The notes beneath the pieces are model-generated. The model saw only the letters and a list, made by a program, of their open reading frames with translations, made no database searches and had not been told where the DNA came from. Positions 30,117-38,677 of a stretch of DNA of 64,000 nucleotides are shown piece by piece. Positions within the stretch are counted from its first letter, which is position 1. The number at the start of each line of letters is the position of its first letter. The stretch spans positions 1 to 64,000 of the forward strand of contig RQOL01000495.1 in NCBI GenBank assembly GCA_013076295.1. Reading direction: 5' to 3'. This stretch comes from Sanderia malayensis. Taxonomy: Eukaryota > Cnidaria > Scyphozoa > Semaeostomeae > Pelagiidae. The position numbers and the translations under genes are program-made.

Positions 30117-31372
30117 ATAATTGTTGGAGCTTCTGATCGTCTTTTTACATGTGATGTAATTATTTTATTTGATGAATTTTCTTTAACATTCGCAGGGTTA
30201 GGAATGATTGATAACCAAAATGTTTGAAATTGAGTTGATATAATATTTGAAAATGCCAATTGCTTAAATTCAATTAATTGGTTTATAAATGGAGATTTAT
30301 CGTTATCTTTATATTCAATAAAAATATTCGCTAACGACTGTGATAATACACCTGATGCAAAATTATAATTAATTAAATCACAATTTAATGAAAACGGCTC
30401 CGCATGTCTTTGCGCTAAATGATACGTTGTAGTAAAGGGAATACCACGTTCAAGTCCTTTATATGCAGGAGCTGGAAAACCTTCATTGTATAAATCTGTA
30501 CTTTTTTCATTATAGTCTAAATTTGTCCAAAACATTATATCCATGTAATCGGACGCAAAGCTTATATCACTACCTTTTATATAATTACGTCCTAATACAT
30601 AATATGCATAACGTGTGTCTGGAGCATTCAAACGTATGTATGTTACAAATTCATGAAGTTTAATACCATAAATAGATGCCACTTTCGTATGATATTCATC
30701 TACAATAGCTGGAAAATAATCTGTTTTCCAATTATCAATTCCTAACATCTCTACCAACATCCTACTAAATCTACATGTCATAAATTGTTGATCTTTATTA
30801 AAACCCATATTTTCTTTAATTTGCATTCCTTTAAATCCAAAATCAAACTTCTCTGTACCAGGAATAAGTTGAATATAAATGATGGACTCTTGCGGCCAAA
30901 CCCCCTCTCCTCCTTCCCAACTTACAAAATTGCATTTTAAATATAAGGGTCTATTTAAAAACGCATTTATTGCATCAAAACTCCAATTTGTTGCCTCATT
31001 ATTCCATGTTAAAGCTTTATCTCTTTCTATATGAATTCTAGGTAATTGATTTCCTATCCAATTATTACCACTGGTATTAAACACAAGATTATATTTATGC
31101 GCATCCGTCACATTATTAACATCAAATTTATTCTTAAACACTGTACTTTGTGATTGAAATGGTGAACTTATTCTTTGCAACCAAATATATCTAGGATAGT
31201 CTATTGTTTCATATGGTGGTAATATGCATTTTATAGCGCTCATTTTCCATTCTTTAGAACTATCAAATGATACTTTATCCTTTAACGTCACACGAAAACT
31301 AGTATTTTCATCATTTCTTGATGCTTTCGCTGATGAAACTGCAACTATTTTTTGCGGTTTTGTTGCTAACAT
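30089..31372 (-). CDS. Virion structural protein candidate 3, 427 residues
   Basis: Intact. N-terminal NTSFRVTLKDKVSF followed by EWKMSAIKCILPP fits the pattern (Asn-x-Thr-x-x-Phe-x-V-x-Leu ... W-x-x-A-I) of a structural protein family widespread in animal Maverick elements. The rest is beta-rich, with many aromatic residues (YCHL-poor, W/Y/F-rich) and a Lys/Arg patch near the end. It lies just downstream of the integrase on the same strand. Together with the two overlapping ORFs it forms the best candidate capsid or spike module. Assignment as hexon or penton is not possible from sequence reading alone. Confidence 0.55.
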   Translation of the reverse strand: MLATKPQKIVAVSSAKASRNDENTSFRVTLKDKVSFDSSKEWKMSAIKCILPPYETIDYPRYIWLQRISSPFQSQSTVFKNKFDVNNVTDAHKYNLVFNTSGNNWIGNQLPRIHIERDKALTWNNEATNWSFDAINAFLNRPLYLKCNFVSWEGGEGVWPQESIIYIQLIPGTEKFDFGFKGMQIKENMGFNKDQQFMTCRFSRMLVEMLGIDNWKTDYFPAIVDEYHTKVASIYGIKLHEFVTYIRLNAPDTRYAYYVLGRNYIKGSDISFASDYMDIMFWTNLDYNEKSTDLYNEGFPAPAYKGLERGIPFTTTYHLAQRHAEPFSLNCDLINYNFASGVLSQSLANIFIEYKDNDKSPFINQLIEFKQLAFSNIISTQFQTFWLSIIPNPANVKENSSNKIITSHVKRRSEAPTIICLYITSEV

Positions 31373-31474
31373 TATGACTCAATTTTATCTCTATCTCGTC
31401 CATTTGCATTTTTGTATCTTTCTTCTTCATTTATACGGTTTTCCTCTTTTAAACTATAAAAAATACTTGTTTTG

Positions 31475-32692
31475 TTATAAAATCACTATTTTTAACATTT
31501 GTGAATCCTTTATTGTTGAATGTTGTATATTCTTTGTTAATACCCAAAACGCTTTCCAGTAAAGTGAAGTTGTCACTAAACTCCATGCATTTTCTTTTTT
31601 AACTATTTCATCCAGTTTAACAATATCAGGAAATGTTATTTCTTGTAATTGATCTGTAAAAAACTTTCCATCTACTAATTCTCCTCCTAAATCCTTCAAT
31701 GTGTATGCAAATGGAGTATATGTTAAATCCACTTTATATATAACAAATATTTCATCTGTCCATTGTTTATGAAAACCTCTTTTAAATATCTTTTTCCTTT
31801 GTGCTATTCGTACATACTGTCCTTCTTTATACTTCGAAGATATTTTTCTACTTTTCACTTTACTTTCATCATTATTATTTTCCTCATTTATAATCGAACG
31901 TTTAAACGGCTTACGCGATTTTGGTATTTTTGCTTCTTGAGCACTCCAGTATTTTTGGAGATTGCTTTTAACTTCTGGATAATTATTCACATTCACCTCA
32001 TTAGGCGCCATACCAATAATTCGATGATATGAATTATTTAAACTTTCTACAATCTCCTTTAATACCTTTAAATAATTCTTTGTATTATTTGCTTGCATAT
32101 ACTTTACTAATTTTAATTTTAGTGTCCTGTTATATCTTTCTACTATAGCACATTTTGGATCATCATTTGAATATATTAATTTTATATCCTTCTGTTTTAT
32201 TAACGCTTTAAATGAGGAATTAATAAATTCTGAACCTCGATCAGCTCTTATAAATTTAGGACGTCTAGCAGTTGCATCAAATATACTTTTCATTGCGAGC
32301 ACACTAGATGGTCCTGATTTATTTGTCATAGCTCTAACCCAAGCATGTCTATCAAATTGATCAACACAACAAAATAAATAACGTGTTCCATTATTAAAAT
32401 CTGGATGAAATATATCATCACTTTGAACATCCATTAAATCAATTTCCCAACAATAATCTTGTCGACCAGCTTTTATTGGTGGATGAACAAATTGTTTTCT
32501 TATTGGTTTATAATCTCCGTGTGTGATATTAGATTTCGACCATTCTGTCACTTGTGCTTGTGTTAATGTTGGAATTTCTTTTTTCGCATACGAATAAAAT
32601 TTATTTAAACCAGAATATGATCCAGGAAAACTAGGAGTATTATATAACTTTGATAATTTTTCATTTAATAAATGCTGATCATTAAGACTCAT
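31475..32692 (-). CDS. Polinton rve (DDE) integrase
   Basis: About 405 residues from the ATG at 32692; the open frame extends to 32821 but has no upstream ATG. N-terminal LYNTPSFPGSYSGLNKFY is typical of Polinton integrases. The catalytic triad is Asp in WEIDLMDVQ, Asp in IRADRGSEF and Glu in CAIVERYNRTLK, with 34 residues between the last two. The C-terminal SH3-like region reads GQYVRIAQRKKIFKRGFHKQWTDEIFVI. It joins element ends to target DNA with a 6-bp stagger, which fits the observed duplication. All motifs are intact. Confidence 0.92.
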   Translation of the reverse strand: MSLNDQHLLNEKLSKLYNTPSFPGSYSGLNKFYSYAKKEIPTLTQAQVTEWSKSNITHGDYKPIRKQFVHPPIKAGRQDYCWEIDLMDVQSDDIFHPDFNNGTRYLFCCVDQFDRHAWVRAMTNKSGPSSVLAMKSIFDATARRPKFIRADRGSEFINSSFKALIKQKDIKLIYSNDDPKCAIVERYNRTLKLKLVKYMQANNTKNYLKVLKEIVESLNNSYHRIIGMAPNEVNVNNYPEVKSNLQKYWSAQEAKIPKSRKPFKRSIINEENNNDESKVKSRKISSKYKEGQYVRIAQRKKIFKRGFHKQWTDEIFVIYKVDLTYTPFAYTLKDLGGELVDGKFFTDQLQEITFPDIVKLDEIVKKENAWSLVTTSLYWKAFWVLTKNIQHSTIKDSQMLKIVIL

Positions 32693-32804
32693 TTTTACTT
32701 CTGAATTTTTAAACTCATTATACAATAAATCAATATCTTTATAGTTTTTTTGTGCCTTTTTATGCTTTGATAAAGCTCCTTTTTTTCTGCTTTTATCATC
32801 AAAT

Positions 32805-34304
32805 TCATGCTTTTTTACCAAAACAATCTGTTTTCTTCATGTCTTCATCTGATGACTCTTCTGTTTCACTATCATCACTACTGCTAGACGTATCACTACT
32901 ACTACTAGATGAAACATATAGCTTTTTGCGCGGTTTCATTTTCTTTCTTTCTTTTCTTTTCGTTAATTCTTTCGCTACTTTTTGTGCGATAGAGTCTCAT
33001 CTACCATTTCCTTTTTCTCATACGAAATCAGCTAATCTAGGTCTCCTAGCGCTGATAACTTTGAAACTGTTCTTTCATCATCTTCATCTTCATACCCAGA
33101 GGATTCACACCTTCATTTCTCATATGAACGAAAACCACCTTTTCTCAATAATTTTTCAGTGATTCTTCAACTTGTTGTTCAATCATTTTCGAAATATTTC
33201 CCCTCTTTCCTTGCCCTGCAAATCTTATCTAATTGTTTCTTTAATCGCTCTGTCTTCTTGTATGAGAAGCAATAGGTGAATATGTTCCTTTATCTTCACT
33301 ATCACTTTCGTCTGATTTTGGCTCCTGTTTATTCTGAAGAGATTTTCGAAGTGATTCTATCCTCTTTCGAATTGATTTTCTTTTTTCGGCAAGTTTTTCT
33401 GTTGGAGTTTCTGACTTAACTAAACCTGATGGTCCAGCTCCTCCTTTTCTATCTTTTCTGCGCTAAGATTTGATACTTTTTTACTTTCTGTTACAATTCT
33501 TCTTTGTAATTCATGTGGTATATATTTATATTTAACCCTTCATCCACCAATTCTTAGCAATTGAAACCATCCCTACTGGGATATTGGTAAATTTATATGG
33601 TGCATTAATATAATCAATCAATTTTTGTGTCTTGGCAGCATTTGGAATAATTCGTCATCTATATGAATTGTATCTTCTTCCTTATCAAAACTTATCCCTT
33701 GCTATTTTTCAATGCTGTTATAAATTTAATTGTGTTAGGTCTAAATACCACAGCACTCATATTGACATCTGATATATCGTGACCATTTAAAATCTCCTTT
33801 AACTGTTGTTCTTTCTTTTCATTAAAAAGACTTCTAAATTGTTGATTTGTTTCATATATGCTTAACTTTTTCGTGTTTCTCTTCTGCTGAAAGTTCTTAT
33901 TATTACTAATTGCGTCATTTGCCGTTGTAATTCTGCTATTTTCCGTTGTTGTGTACTAACCGCAAGGTTTTCACTTTTTTTCTTTACCAACATTTTCAGT
34001 ATCTATTCCAGATTCAACATATATTGTTTGCAACAAATCTTTTAGTTGTGCCGCTTTCGTTAATAAAGCAATTCGTTCTATTGGATTGTCTGTTGTTAAT
34101 GCACTTTCCTTTAACTCTTTTATCTTTTGTTCATAACTATTAGGTACATCATGCGCTTTAATTTGTTGTAATCTTGTGTAATCTTTCAGTGATACTAATA
34201 CATGCTTATTATGCAAATTAACACCACTATCTTTTTGATTATTTTTCTACTTCATTTTCTTTCTGTTCTGTTAATAATGGTTTATTATCTTCCTTAGTAT
34301 CCAT
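32805..34304 (-). pseudogene. Coiled-coil protein with acidic Ser tail, about 500 residues, frameshifted
   Basis: Starts at the ATG at 34304. A helical N-terminal region follows (LVSLKDYTRLQQIKAHDVP, KIKELKESALT, LLTKAAQLKDLL). A central domain contains SFDKEEDTIHIDDELF and NAPYKFTNIPVGMVSIAKNWW, then a long Lys/Glu-rich part. It ends in SSSSSSDTSSSSDDSETEESSDED and stops at 32805, overlapping the integrase open frame. At least five frame changes are needed. Similar helical proteins with conserved mid-domains accompany capsid genes in other Mavericks, but I cannot name this one. The tail echoes that of ORF A. Confidence 0.5.
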
Positions 34305-34575
34305 TTATTTTGTACAATTCCCCGCAATCACCAGAGCTCGAATTTGGTAATAATACAACGCGTTGCGCTTTAAATTTTGATTTTAAACCAGAAATAGCCT
34401 TTGTCTTAGTTTTTATAGCTATTTTTCGCACATCTGCCAATGATTTATTCTTTTTAAATCGATACCTCTGAATACTTATATTTTGATTATTTGGTGAATA
34501 ATATTTGTTCATAAATCGATCATATACTTGTTGATTATACAACATTCCTTGCACACTACTATTTATCGGAAACAT
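34294..34575 (-). CDS. Unrecognised basic protein, 93 residues
   Basis: From the ATG at 34575. Basic middle (FKKNKSLADVRKIAIKTKTK) and a C-terminal PNSSSGDCGELYKING. It overlaps the start of the preceding coiled-coil gene by 11 bp. There is no recognised domain. A C-terminal Ser-rich segment with a single Cys is the only unusual point. Confidence 0.4.
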   Translation of the reverse strand: MFPINSSVQGMLYNQQVYDRFMNKYYSPNNQNISIQRYRFKKNKSLADVRKIAIKTKTKAISGLKSKFKAQRVVLLPNSSSGDCGELYKINGY

Positions 34576-34655
34576 TGTGACTTTTACATATTTCTTTCTA
34601 GTTCTATATAAAAGAATTTATTCTAATAGTTTTTTTAAATTGTTCATTTTAAATT

Positions 34656-35219
34656 TCAAATGTTCTTATTCTTTTTCTCTTCCATCTCTTCCATGTTCTT
34701 TTCGTCTTCTTTTTTTACCAACTCCATATCACTTTCCACCCCATCAACAAATTCCATATCATCTGTAATTTCATCATCAGGGAAGAATCTTTCCATAATA
34801 GAACTTTTATCTACTTGTTGTGATTGATGTCTGGTTTTTTTACTAACTCCCCTCCCAACAACACGCGTTGGAGCTATTCGTTTTCTTGTTGGATTGACAA
34901 TCGGTAGCCAAGCTTCTTCTTTATCATTTGTTTCATACAAAAGTCTGTTAATTGATTCTAATTTTGCAAATCCTATAGACAATGAACGTGCTGGTGTAAC
35001 CCATTTCTCTGGTTTTGCTAGTGCAACTTTCGTTTCTTCATTTTCTTTAAATACAAGCCTACATTTTACCTTCACATCACCATATCCATTTTTAGCAGCA
35101 ACATATAATAAATGTTTTGCATTTTGTGCACCTGGTATATATTTTCTCAATCCATCACTGATTTTATACACTGATGAGTTATTTGGAGTTTTGTACGTAA
35201 AATCATATATGTATGCCAT
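34656..35219 (-). CDS. Unrecognised protein with basic centre and acidic tail, 187 residues
   Basis: Residues 1-100 look folded (YKISDGLRKYIPGAQNAKHLL). A basic stretch (RKRIAPTRVVGRGVSKKTR) follows and then an acidic tail rich in Glu, Asp and Met. The composition suggests a DNA- or RNA-binding regulator. It is the last gene of the core before the Bcl-2-like gene. Function is unknown. Confidence 0.5.
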   Translation of the reverse strand: MAYIYDFTYKTPNNSSVYKISDGLRKYIPGAQNAKHLLYVAAKNGYGDVKVKCRLVFKENEETKVALAKPEKWVTPARSLSIGFAKLESINRLLYETNDKEEAWLPIVNPTRKRIAPTRVVGRGVSKKTRHQSQQVDKSSIMERFFPDDEITDDMEFVDGVESDMELVKKEDEKNMEEMEEKKNKNI

Positions 35220-35309
35220 TTTTTTCGATTCTTATTATTTCATATTACTACACGCTCCTTTATACAATAATTTTATTACTTTAATAAAAAATAACTCATT
35301 TCTTCCTTT

Positions 35310-35732
35310 TCACATTAGGTATCCAATATATTCCATTATTTTTTCTTTCCAGCTAGCTTTTTGTTCAAACTTTCGCATAAATCCATCCCAATCTTGTTCC
35401 CTTGAATACATATATTTTATCAAATACTCTCTAACTTCTGTTTCATGTTTTTTTGATGATTGAAGTTTCTTTGCACAAACAGCGAATATTGTTACCACCC
35501 TTCCCCAATTTTCCTTTCCATCTTTCATCATTTCTTGCACTATATCAGGCAGATTCACTACATCAATTCGATTATTAATTGAAGTCATTAAAAGTTCATG
35601 TTTATTACAAATCTCTTTAACCAATCGCATCATTACTCTCGTATTAGAATTTACTTCCTCTACACTTTTCTTTTCTACATTAACTAATACAAAATCATCT
35701 ATCACAAACCATGTTATTTCTGAAAGAGGCAT
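35310..35732 (-). CDS. Bcl-2-like protein
   Basis: 140 residues, intact, ATG at 35732. The BH1 motif is clear: KENWGRVVTIF at residues 73-83 (the NWGR core is a Bcl-2 family signature). BH2 is recognisable as QDWDGFMRKF at about 113-122. The helix at 33-55 would be the BH3 region, lacking a strong LxxxGD. It is shorter than cellular Bcl-2 proteins and has no C-terminal membrane anchor, as in several viral homologues. By family knowledge such proteins bind BH3 helices and block mitochondrial cell death. It sits next to the three Death-fold genes. Confidence 0.75.
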   Translation of the reverse strand: MPLSEITWFVIDDFVLVNVEKKSVEEVNSNTRVMMRLVKEICNKHELLMTSINNRIDVVNLPDIVQEMMKDGKENWGRVVTIFAVCAKKLQSSKKHETEVREYLIKYMYSREQDWDGFMRKFEQKASWKEKIMEYIGYLM

Positions 35733-35812
35733 TTTACATATTAGTTATCTGAAAAACTTATATATTATACAATGTGACTCATTTCATAATGTCATTGATG
35801 AAATCATGGCAT

Positions 35813-36622
35813 TTATATTTCTATGTCATTTATATTTTCTTCAACTAATTCCTCCAAATGATCTCGCACGTATCTCATCCTTGGATTATCCAAAGCAACC
35901 ATCAATGCCTCTAGTGTTCTTTGTGATGAATCCAATGATGACCACATCCACGCATCAAACATTATAATCATTGCATTTATGGTAGGTACTGTTCCATCCT
36001 TTCCTCTACGATTTTCTAGTGTGTTAACCCATTTTTCATTTAAAAGAAAATTAATAAGACTTCTCACATCATCCATTGTAATTATTTGCAACACTGTTGC
36101 ACAATACATTTTATACCAATACAGAAAATTCTCTATCATTGGATTTTTATTTACATAGAAACTTGTACTGTTCACGCATATTCTACTCGCTTCTCGATTA
36201 ATCAATTTCATAACATCAATTATTTTCTGCCATGTTAATTCCTCATATACTGCCCATTTCCAAATTGTCCACCACACTACTTTCCACTCTTCTCCATTGG
36301 CTCTTTTCCATATTTCTGACTCTTCAATATTTTCATTTTTCCATCCAAATTTGTTTTGTAACATTGAGTATAGTTCCCTTCCAGTAACAATCATTCCATC
36401 AATCATTCTACTGAAAGTTTTATACCATAACCACAAACCTTCTGACTTCTTTATTTCCTCTATTTTCTCTAACATTTCAACATCTGTTATTCTTACTTGG
36501 TTTTGTGTCTTAAACACTTTATCCATCTCACTCCACATCTTATCTTCACAAAATGGAAATTCATTCAAATCATACCTCATTGTTGTTTCCACCTTTTCAG
36601 GAACATCCATTACAGAAGACAT
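35813..36622 (-). CDS. Death-fold protein 1 (Death domain plus DED-like)
   Basis: 269 residues. It starts with MSSVMDVPE, shared exactly with the next gene. A Trp-rich helix (LWLWYKTFSRMIDGM), a Death-domain-like segment (WWTIWKWAVYEELTWQKIIDVMKLINREA, residues 117-146) and a second helical domain (about 163-262, with ITMDDVRSLINFLL and MFDAWM) are in the same order as in the two neighbouring genes. It is the most diverged of the three. Assignment rests mainly on alignment with its neighbours. Proteins of this class form homotypic contacts with adaptors such as FADD and with initiator caspases. Confidence 0.5.
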   Translation of the reverse strand: MSSVMDVPEKVETTMRYDLNEFPFCEDKMWSEMDKVFKTQNQVRITDVEMLEKIEEIKKSEGLWLWYKTFSRMIDGMIVTGRELYSMLQNKFGWKNENIEESEIWKRANGEEWKVVWWTIWKWAVYEELTWQKIIDVMKLINREASRICVNSTSFYVNKNPMIENFLYWYKMYCATVLQIITMDDVRSLINFLLNEKWVNTLENRRGKDGTVPTINAMIIMFDAWMWSSLDSSQRTLEALMVALDNPRMRYVRDHLEELVEENINDIEI

Positions 36623-36695
36623 CTTGATAACTAACTTATTTTTAATTTTCTTTCGTTCTTATATTCCGTTATATGTCGCGCATGCGTTATAACAT
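36623..36695 (-). promoter_or_regulatory. Upstream region of Death-fold gene 1 (duplicated)
   Basis: Nearly identical to 37507-37577. Both carry a GTTATAACGCATGCG palindromic core, then ATA-A-CGGAATATAAGAACG and an AT-rich leader up to the ATG. Conservation into the first nine codons shows that promoter and gene start were duplicated together. Confidence 0.65.
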
Positions 36696-36765
36696 GTGAT
36701 TTTTATTTAATACTAAAGCACATTTAGAAAACACACAAAAAATAACATTTTTTATTTCACTTTTT

Positions 36766-37506
36766 TCAATTAGCAAATCTAACTATATCATAATACAAAT
36801 CAGTATCCATACGTGTTTTTAATTCTAATCTCTTAACAGTTTGTAACAATCTTCTTGGAGTTGCTTCAAATCGATATCGGAAAAAACCATTTTTGAAGCA
36901 TATCTTGCACACAACTCATCGTCATATAGTCTCCATTTCCTCTGTGATTGAACTGAAGTACATCTAAATCAGAATTCACCTCTTCTGTATTAAACAGAAA
37001 CGCAAAAAAATCATATCTTTTTCTTCCACTTGATTTATTATCGTATCAAACACATAAAACCAGAAATGAAACGGGTTCAATTCTGGATATTTGCTTGTAA
37101 ACCCATACACATCTTTTGCAATATCCTCTCTTCCAATTTCTTCAAAAACTTCGATAAAGTCAGAATAATCTAACATCTGACAGCAACTTCTATTCCAACA
37201 TTTCACTATGTTGTAAGTTATTTTGTGACAATCATTCGGTGATCTGTTCACAATTTCTTTCAAAGTAACATCAAATTTGAAATCTGATTTTTTACACATT
37301 TTATTTACTCCAGCGTAAAATTTCTCGTATTCTGTACCTAATCGTCCTATCCATCTGTACAATTGGTACATCCAAAGATACATCTCTCCATCATATGCAC
37401 TTTTTTCAGCTTTATGCCAAAATTCACCTTCATAAAATGTGAGATCATCTTCATCACAATATCTATCAATGAATACCAATTCAGGAACATCCATTACAGA
37501 AGACAT
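36766..37506 (-). pseudogene. Death-fold protein 2 (Death domain plus DED-like), late frameshift
   Basis: ATG at 37506. N-terminal MSSVMDVPE and a WMYQLYRWIGRLG helix precede a Death-domain core (DCHKITYNIVKCW ... DYSDFIEVFEEIGREDIAKDV, residues 92-133), the form seen at the C-terminal half of Death domains (W ... L ... IGRxDIA). A DED-like helix follows (FWFYVFDTIINQVEEKDM). The open frame stops at 36976, but in another frame coding resumes (VQDMLQKW, then RRLLQTVKRLELKTRM) and ends at 36766. One indel therefore separates the two halves of the second domain. Probable adaptor or caspase-recruitment mimic. Confidence 0.6.
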
Positions 37507-37671
37507 CTTGATAACTAACTTATTTTTAATTTGTTCGTTCTTATATTCCGTTTTATGTCACGCATGCGTTATAACATCTTTTTTATTATACAAGGTGGGA
37601 GAGATAGGTGGGTACTATAAATTCTACATTTCACTTCTTTACTTCATTCACCCCTCATCATATGTAACAAC
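37507..37671. promoter_or_regulatory. Divergent promoter between Death-fold genes 2 and 3
   Basis: 165 bp separating opposite ATGs. The leftward side holds the duplicated CGCATGCGTTATAAC block (37560-37575). The rightward side has CTATAAATT at 37615-37623, about 55 bp before the ATG at 37672, giving a likely TATA box. Confidence 0.6.
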
Positions 37672-38418
37672 ATGAACCATTTAGATAAAAACGAATTATG
37701 GACTTGGTATCGACGTTTACGTCTTATCATAAACCAGATTGGCTCATCATACACGCAATTGTTCTATGCAATTCCATTTCATAATACACCAAAACATATA
37801 TCTCACATTGAGCTTAAAACTCCTCATGATTGCCACAAAATAACTTACAACATTATCAAATTATGGTTTGGGGATTGTCAAAAGAAATTAGATTATTCTG
37901 ATTTCTTACCAATTTTACAACAAATTGGACGGTTTGATATTGCAGATACACTCAGAGATTCAATACGTTCTTATCCTGAACATAAACCGTTTCATTATTG
38001 GTTTACAATGTTTGACTATCTTATAAATGAAATACAACCTGATGATCTTCCGTCTTTTTTTCATCAACTTCACAATTCATCAAGTACAGATTGGCAATTG
38101 GATTTTATGAAATTCAAGAACAGACTCAATCATTCTCCAGCTAAAGATTGTACTTTTGATGTCTTGGATACATGGTTGAGAAGTGCACAATATCAAGCTT
38201 GTATTTGTCGAATTCTATACCTGATGAAATCTATGTCGCTCAAAACATCAACGAATCAAAATATGTATGAACACTTTATGCGTTCTAAACAATATTTAGT
38301 AACTTGTAAAAATAAATCATGTTTACAGTTAGCTTCAGGCCCATTTCATATTTCTCTAGCACCCAATAAGAAACCAGAATACATTGAAAATCCATTTGAA
38401 CTTTTTCGTATACGTTAA
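37672..38418 (+). CDS. Death-fold protein 3 (Death domain plus DED-like), intact
   Basis: 248 residues, the only complete two-domain copy. A Trp-rich N-terminal helix (LWTWYRRLRLIINQIGSSY) leads to a Death domain (residues 50-97: DCHKITYNIIKLW and LDYSDFLPILQQIGRFDIADTL). A DED-like domain follows (about 106-190: WFTMFDYLINEIQPDDLPSFF, and TWLRSAQYQACICRILYLM). A short tail has two Cys-containing segments. Transcribed toward the right terminal repeat, opposite to its two relatives. The order Death domain then DED is the reverse of FADD. A mimic that binds DED or Death-domain partners is plausible but unproven. Confidence 0.65.
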   Translation: MNHLDKNELWTWYRRLRLIINQIGSSYTQLFYAIPFHNTPKHISHIELKTPHDCHKITYNIIKLWFGDCQKKLDYSDFLPILQQIGRFDIADTLRDSIRSYPEHKPFHYWFTMFDYLINEIQPDDLPSFFHQLHNSSSTDWQLDFMKFKNRLNHSPAKDCTFDVLDTWLRSAQYQACICRILYLMKSMSLKTSTNQNMYEHFMRSKQYLVTCKNKSCLQLASGPFHISLAPNKKPEYIENPFELFRIR

Positions 38419-38486
38419 TTTTTTCTCTCGATTAAACAGTTCTACATATAACAATTCCTGATGTTTTTCTGTTGTTATATTCCTTC

Positions 38487-38671
38487 TAAAATAATTTAAA
38501 TCGCCTCCAGAAACCCGAGTCAACATGTTCATTTTCCAAAGTAATTTCAACCCCACCTAATCCGCAGCTTAAACATTCAAACTTCCGCGCCTTTTCCTTA
38601 AACATTTAAAAAACCGCGCCGCTCTTAAACATTAAAAAAGTCCATATGGTCGTTAGCCTCTATATACTACT
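38487..38671 (-). repeat. Polinton right terminal inverted repeat
   Basis: 185 bp, matching the left repeat without its extra 34-bp unit. Ends CTACT at 38671. Confidence 0.95.
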
Positions 38672-38677
38672 GCTCCC
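38672..38677. repeat. Polinton target site duplication, right
   Basis: GCTCCC, identical to 11210-11215. Confidence 0.95.

Larger units (their letters stand above)
11216..38671. mobile_element. Maverick/Polinton virus-like DNA transposon, 27.5 kb
   Basis: Ends are defined by inverted repeats starting AGTAGTATATAGAGG and by the 6-bp direct duplication GCTCCC on both sides. Target duplications of 6 bp and termini beginning AG are Polinton hallmarks. Inside are an HerA/FtsK-type packaging ATPase, a protein-primed PolB and an rve integrase, three diagnostic genes. At 27.5 kb it is longer than the usual 15-20 kb; part of the excess is a nested insertion (26.4-28.2 kb) and part is accessory genes in both arms. 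Left-half genes mostly read rightward and right-half genes leftward, converging near 28 kb. I recognised no adenain-type protease and no clear double-jelly-roll capsid protein. Confidence 0.95.

Noticed and set aside
28330..31372. Naming one gene as the major capsid protein
   Set aside because: The length and shared N-terminal block fit structural proteins, but no diagnostic capsid motif can be read by eye.
32752..33162. 136-residue plus-strand ORF
   Set aside because: It is the antisense of the Ser/Asp-rich tail of the leftward coiled-coil gene.
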